Position numbers and translations under genes: made by a program
Part shown: piece after piece, positions 59,179 to 64,000 of the stretch
Layout of the letters: each line of letters begins with the position of its first letter
Numbering within the stretch: position 1 is the stretch's first letter
Assembly (NCBI RefSeq): GCF_052324685.1
Contig: NC_135213.1
Coordinates: 40,230,200-40,294,199 of the forward strand
Direction of reading: 5' to 3'
DNA length: 64,000 bases
From: Brachyhypopomus gauderio
Lineage: Eukaryota; Chordata; Actinopteri; Gymnotiformes; Hypopomidae
Notes under the pieces: model-generated
What the model saw: only the letters and a program-made list of their open reading frames with translations
Told to the model about the DNA's origin: nothing
The model's database searches: none

Positions 59179-62100
59179 AGATAATTGTCCAATAAAGTAA
59201 TTTAAGTCTTGAATGAAATAGGTGGTTTCCCGAGGTGCAGCACATCTTCTACCAGGCAGGCAGGAGGAAACTGCTTCCCAGCAATGCCAGTCCGTCACGC
59301 CTGCAGTCCTTCTACAACTGTGCGGGTGCTCTGATGACTGCCCAGCTTCAGAACCTGGCTCTGGACTCCATCCAGGACTACACACACCTCATAGCTCAGG
59401 ACCCAGTAAGGTTTTAAAATACCCCCGTCATTCCAAACGGTCACCGTAGTTTTGTGCAGGAAAGCGTGGAACAATTTGGCTTTGTAGTTTTAATGTTTTT
59501 TTATTGACATCCTCAACATTTAGGTTACTCTTGGTTTTTGGACTATGTTTGATCTCTTTTGTTATTCCGTTGCATTTGGGACAGAATGATCCCAGTGCAG
59601 AATGATGTGTCCCAGTCCTGGGTTACCCACTAACTCCTGTGATCTCTGGCCACAGCTCTCAGTCAGGGCCTACGAACATTCAGGCTTCATCCTGCACTTG
59701 ATCTTGGAGCAGAATGAAATCAGGTTTGAACCTGAATTCAAAGACTTCGAGGTCGTATTGCTGGATGTCTACAACTCAGTTCTGACGTCCGTCTCCCTGG
59801 TGCCTCGAGTGGAGACAAAATTATATTCTGAATGGGTAATGATCTTTGTCCTGGAAGTTGAAAATATATAAGTGTCATTTAATGGGTGATGTCTGAGTCT
59901 GTGTTCTTACTCATTCTTAGTCCGTTTCAGTTATTGCTCACATACAGAACAATCAAATGGTCATGTGTGGTTACCACTGTGTGCTTCACATGTGGTTCAT
60001 GGGTGTCCAGCCAGGTGCAGCGACAGACGCCACCCTGAACCCTGTTGTGCTACCTGAGGTCATACAGGCCCACCAGGAGGAGGTCCGGCGGGTGATCTGT
60101 GAGGAGCGCTCCGGACCCCAGGACCACATCCGTCTCTACGACAAGTACGCCCCGCTGGTGTCCCAGCAGGCCGAGCAGGACGTGGAGCAGTTCCTGTGTG
60201 AGCAGCACTCCTTCCAGGAGATGGTGATGGAGGTGACGCGCTACCAGCAGCTGGCTGAAGACATCCAGCACAGCACCCGCAAAGTCAGTTCAAACGTGGG
60301 ACCTCATACTCACACTGATGAACGTGGTGAGGGCGGGGGCCATGAAGACCCTGAGTGTGACTGTGGGTGGTCTATAGCATGCCCTGTCCCTGACACACTG
60401 GTCTGTCCCAGTGTGTGACTGTGGGTGGTCTATAGCATGCCCTGTCCCTGACACACTGGTCTGTCCCAGTGTGTGACTGTGGGTGGTCTATAGCATGCCC
60501 TGTCCCTGACACACTGGTCTGTCCCAGTGTGTGACTGTTGGGTGGTCTATAGCATGCCCTGTCCCTGACACACTGGTCTGTCCCAGTGTGTGACTGTGGG
60601 TGGTCTATAGCATGCCCTGTCCCTGACACACTGGTCTGTCCCAGTGTGTGACTGTGGGTGGTCTATAGCATGCCCTGTCCCTGACACACTGGTCTGTCCC
60701 AGTGTGTGACTGTGGGTGGTCTATAGCATGCCCTGTCCCTGACACACTGGTCTGTCCCAGTGTGTGACTGTGGGTGGTCTATAGCATGCCCTGTCCCTGA
60801 CACACTGGTCTGTCCCAGTGTGTGACTGTTGGGTGGTCTATAGCATGCCCTGTCCCTGACAAACTGGTCTGTCCCAGTGTGTGACTGTGGGTGGTCTATA
60901 GCATGCCCTGTCCCTGACACACTGGTCTGTCCCAGTGTGTGACTGTGGGTGGTCTATAGCATGCCCTGTCCCTGACACACTGGTCTGTCCCAGTGTGTGA
61001 CTGTGGGTGGTCTATAGCATGCCCTGTCCCTGACACACTGGTCTGTCCCAGTGTGTGACTGTTGGGTGGTCTATAGCATGCCCTGTCCCTGACAAACTGG
61101 TCTGTCCCAGTGTGTGACTGTGGGTGGTCTATAGCATGCCCTGTCCCTGACACACTGGTCTGTCCCAGTGTGTGACTGTTGGGTGGTCTATAGCATGCCC
61201 TGTCCCTGACACACTGGTCTGTCCCAGTGTGTGACTGTGGGTGGTCTATAGCATGCCCTGTCCCTGACACACTGGTCTGTCCCAGTGTGTGACTGTGGGT
61301 GGTCTATAGCATGCCCTGTCCCTGACACACTGGTCTGTCCCAGTGTGTGACTGTGGGTGGTCTATAGCATGCCCTGTCCCTGACACACTGGTCTGTCCCA
61401 GTGTGTGACTGTGGGTGGTCTATAGCATGCCCTGTCCCTGACACACTGGTCTGTCCCAGTGTGTGACTGTTGGGTGGTCTATAGCATGATCTATAATCTT
61501 CTGAAATGTGTCCATCGCCAATGATTATGCCTCAAATCAGACATTTTTATTACTTATTGTGCTCTAATCCACACACCACACATATTAAAGACATACACAC
61601 ACTGTGCTAGAAAGGAACAAGATTTTTTAAGTGTTTAACTTTTCATAGGTGCTCCTTTTTGTGCTGGGTTTCAACATTTCAGGCCGTTTTCAAGCAGAGT
61701 TTTCAGTTTCCGTTTTTTCATTTTTATAAGATTTTTTATGAATGCAGCTTGTAATTTTAATAGCTGTTTATCTTTATGAATTTTAATTAGTCAGTCTCCA
61801 TTATTTGCATGTTTCTTATTAGTTTGCTAAATCAGATGCAGGACAGAAGGGCTGGACATATTTTACCCTAAAGGGCCTTTTTGTAAGCTAAGATTTAATT
61901 ATTTGGATTTCTCTTGCTGCAATTTCTCTTTTGTTCTACTGAACAAGTTTAGCACTCTGTATAATCCCATTACAATAATTCCCTCAAGCAAAAAATATTT
62001 GTTCATGCTCTGATGGTTTTGCGGCTTTATTCCAGTAACCTAGAAAACGCTTTTCAGAGACAAGAAAGTGGTCTAGGATTACAAAGGACTCGGAGAAGGC

Positions 62101-64000
62101 CTGTGTATAAATTTGACTCAAATAAAACAAGGTGTGCTTTTGTTCTGATGGAATAAAAAAGACTAGTGAGAAAGGATTTCACACTCTAATACGCCTATTA
62201 TAATGATAAAGACACTGGGATTTTCAAAGTGTTGTTTCCGGCGGAAGAATGCAACAAGGCGTGCATTACTAAATGAAGTTGCAAGCAGTGGGTGTGAGTT
62301 AAGTAGAAACAGACCAATATGGTAAAATGAACACTGATTATTGTTCTTTATAGAGATGCCCCAGAGTACTGTAGGCAGAATCTGGAATGGGTCTCCTACA
62401 ACTGCAGTTAAGCACTGAGCCCTATCAGAGATGACAAGGTGTATGAGAGGTTAACATATTTCTGGCAGAATGACTGAGAATAGCATTCAGATGTAAGAGC
62501 AGGGGGAGTTGATTTAGCGAGCCTTGCCCTCTGAGTCTGTGATTGGTTCAGCTAGCCCGATTCCCTCTCTTTTGTTAACGTTGTAGGTGGTGCGACTCGG
62601 CATGTTCGAAGTGCACTCCCATGAGCTGGTCAGCGCCCTGGTCAAGCGTGCACAGGGACTCGGACAAAAGCTGCTGACCCACATGCTGGAAGACCAGCAG
62701 AAGTTCAATAAGAAGTACGGACACCTTCAATAACGTCCAGTGACTCATTATGCTCTTGACCCTAAGTATACTGTGACCCTAAGTACTTAAGTGGGAAATG
62801 TCATCATTAGCATTAGATTCAAAGGCACCTTGAGCCTTGTTTAGGAGAGGGTTTTTCCTCATGCTGCGTATGTTGCTGGACAGACGTAGACCTCAGCTGG
62901 CTTGGTTTATCCACGTTTCTCATGAATGTAAAGATGACGCAGTATTGTGTTCTTAGCTCCTCGTGTTTTGCATTCTCGATGCCCAGGTTATGTCATGAGT
63001 TTGAGAACATTGCTGAGCAATCCTTACGAACTCCTTCAAACACACGGGAGCTAAAGACTCTTCAGGTAATACATTCCAGTGGACGCATTCAGCTTGTTCT
63101 TTCTCTCTTTATTTATTTATTTTATTAAGATTAATTCACCTGTCACCTTGTTACTAGACATTTTTAAGTTAAATGCCTGTATTTTAAAGTATTCACTAAT
63201 GAATCTCTATAAACATTTATTAGAGCTTATGTCAGCATCTGCAGGCATTCCCTGGCTCTTTCTCTGCAGGCCTTGGTACAGAAGATGGAGTTTGAGGAGG
63301 TACCCAGGCTGGAGGAGGGTCTCAGGGAGGCCAAGGACTGCCTCTGCTTCCTGCTGGACTACGTGGTGCTCACCCCGTCCCACATGCATCTGAACCGGCA
63401 GGCCTTCCAGTGGCACGCACGCATGCCGTCCGTCTTTGACCAGCACCGACAAATCGCCAAGGACAAGACGGCCCAGTTTCAGGAAGGCCTCAAGGTCAGG
63501 AGGTCAACAGCACCGCACTCACCAGCACCGCACACACCAGCACACACTCAACAACACCGCACACACACACCAGCACCGCACACACCAGCACACACTCAAC
63601 AACAACGCACACACACACCAGCACCGCACACACCAGCACACACTTAACAACACCGCACACACCAGCACACACTTAACAACACCACACACACCAGCATACA
63701 CTCAACAACACCGCACACACTCAACACCACACACACTCAACAGCACCGCACAGACCAGCACACACTTAATAACACCACACACACCAGCATACACTCAACA
63801 ACACCGCACACACTCAACACCACACACACTCAACAACACCGCACACACACACCAGCACCGCACACACCAGCACACACTCAACAACACCACACACACACAC
63901 CAGCACCGCACACACCAGCACACACTCAACAACACCGCACACACACACCAGCACCGCACACACCAGCACACACTCAACAACACCACACACACACACCAGC
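52567..64000 (+). CDS. dnah7: Axonemal inner-arm dynein heavy chain, DNAH7-like, 5' part (15 exons, continues past right edge)
   Basis: Exons: 52567-52578, 55899-55970, 56066-56168, 56339-56489, 56582-56672, 56864-57044, 57355-57427, 57742-57867, 58906-59025, 59222-59405, 59656-59835, 60011-60283, 62587-62714, 62987-63065, 63270-63494. All phases close, giving 666 aa of a protein of roughly 4000. Only the N-terminal tail is here; linker and AAA+ motor lie beyond. Recognisable runs are [66 protein letters not shown] [33 protein letters not shown] and [13 protein letters not shown]. These match single-headed inner-arm DNAH7 best and not DNAH12; DNAH3 or a fish DNAH7-like paralogue remain possible. 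Exon 1 has only four codons, and exon 4 with its GTGCGT donor is the weakest part. Confidence 0.85.
53247..55462. mobile_element. 2.2-kb inverted-repeat DNA transposon in dynein intron 1
   Basis: The left end GGGAGACCGGGTATGGTTGT and right end (reverse complement GGGAGACCGGGTGTGGTTGT) match over about 23 bp with one mismatch and are flanked by TATA on both sides. Sub-terminal copies of GGGGTAGGTTGTAAC in both orientations (53430-53490, 55075-55110, 55425-55450) look like transposase-binding repeats. No transposase frame was found, so it is probably non-autonomous. The superfamily is not assigned. It carries a second element inside (54484-55062). Confidence 0.82.
54484..55062. mobile_element. 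Inner 579-bp inverted-repeat element nested in the 53247-55462 transposon
   Basis: Termini GCTGCATTCAAGTGG and its exact complement CCACTTGAATGCAGC bound the element. Flanks ACATGTAT and ATATGTAA agree at 6 of 8 bases, consistent with an aged 8-bp target duplication. It encodes nothing recognisable. Confidence 0.75.
57449..57528. repeat. (CA)n microsatellite in dynein intron 7
   Basis: About 40 CA units starting 20 bp after the exon 7 donor. Confidence 0.96.
57646..57710 (+). mobile_element. tRNA-derived SINE, copy 6 (head only)
   Basis: Only the tRNA-like head (GGCAGTCATGGTCTGGTGGT to a B box GTAGGTTCGACTC) is present, 31 bp upstream of exon 8. The body and tail are missing. Confidence 0.8.
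57978..58897. repeat. 12-bp minisatellite filling dynein intron 8
   Basis: About 77 copies of CCCCACTGTCTG or TCCCACTGTCTG. The units are identical except for C or T at the first base. The array makes up about 89% of the 1038-bp intron and runs to within 8 bp of the exon 9 acceptor, so it supplies the polypyrimidine tract. Because 12 is a multiple of 3, every frame lacking a stop stays open, explaining the 340-416-codon spurious frames on both strands. Confidence 0.98.
59078..59177. repeat. (CA)n microsatellite in dynein intron 9
   Basis: About 50 CA units, occupying half of a 196-bp intron. Confidence 0.96.
60354..61488. repeat. 58-bp minisatellite in dynein intron 12
   Basis: The unit runs GTGTGTGACTGTGGGTGGTC, TATAGCATGCCCTGTCCCTG, ACACACTGGTCTGTCCCA, about 19.5 near-identical copies. 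Some have one extra T (TGTTGGG). The remainder of the intron to 62586 is AT-rich with no recognised element. Confidence 0.97.
63506..64000. repeat. CACACCAGCACCG-type minisatellite running off the right edge
   Basis: Mixed units of CACACCAGCACACACTCAAC, AACACCGCACACACACAC and CAGCACCG, starting 12 bp after the exon 15 donor and continuing past the window. Confidence 0.95.

Noticed and set aside
57916..59200. Five long open frames (340-416 codons) such as VGQT and CPTV repeats
   Set aside because: A 12-bp repeat keeps all stop-free frames open; the region is an intron bounded by good splice sites.
60372..61270. Minus-strand repeats reading like [19 protein letters not shown]
   Set aside because: Translation of the 58-bp minisatellite; no support as a gene.

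Overview
This window is vertebrate nuclear DNA, almost certainly from a teleost fish. Genes are split by GT-AG introns, (CA/GT)n microsatellites are very dense, and there are fish-type Tc1, hAT and tRNA-SINE insertions. The abundant tRNA-derived SINE makes me suspect an otophysan (characin, catfish or knifefish relative), but I cannot settle the species.

Layout from left to right. (1) At 1067-1122 (minus) lies what looks like the first coding exon of an aryl-hydrocarbon-receptor family gene running off the left edge. (2) 1.2-8.9 kb is gene-poor and holds two hAT-type elements with perfect 8-bp target duplications. (3) 9022-15212 (plus) is faim, complete in 4 coding exons (186 aa); its introns hold a hierarchical 15/75-bp minisatellite and a 2-kb G-rich minisatellite. 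(4) 17445-21685 (minus, with a non-coding first exon ending at 23338) is parp9, complete (845 aa). (5) 23776-33604 (plus) is parp14, complete in 17 exons (1811 aa). parp9 and parp14 are head to head over a short shared promoter with ISRE-like sites. (6) 33.6-37.7 kb holds a decayed Tc1 element carrying two nested SINEs. (7) 37725-50823 (minus) is esyt3, complete in 23 exons (872 aa). (8) 52567-63494 and beyond (plus) is the 5' part of an inner-arm axonemal dynein heavy chain, best matching DNAH7 (first 15 exons, 666 aa); it continues past the right edge.

How the genes relate. parp9 and parp14 are paired macrodomain/ADP-ribosyltransferase genes that in mammals belong to the interferon-induced antiviral ADP-ribosylation network; their shared promoter fits co-induction. 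faim (apoptosis inhibitor/proteostasis), esyt3 (ER-plasma membrane tether and lipid transfer) and the dynein gene (ciliary motility) are functionally separate neighbours. faim and esyt3 near each other recall the human ESYT3-CEP70-FAIM cluster, but cep70 is not here and the PARP pair sits between them. dtx3l, the usual head-to-head partner of mammalian PARP9, is also absent.

I found no previously undescribed biological system. The most notable observations are a parp14 first macrodomain lacking the usual ADP-ribose-binding asparagines, tandem duplications that copy splice-donor sites in parp14 and esyt3, an intron made almost entirely of a 12-bp minisatellite, a nested pair of inverted-repeat transposons, and an RFX X-box-like palindrome upstream of faim. 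All gene models were built by hand from reading frame, splice-site phase and remembered family similarity; no alignment was run.
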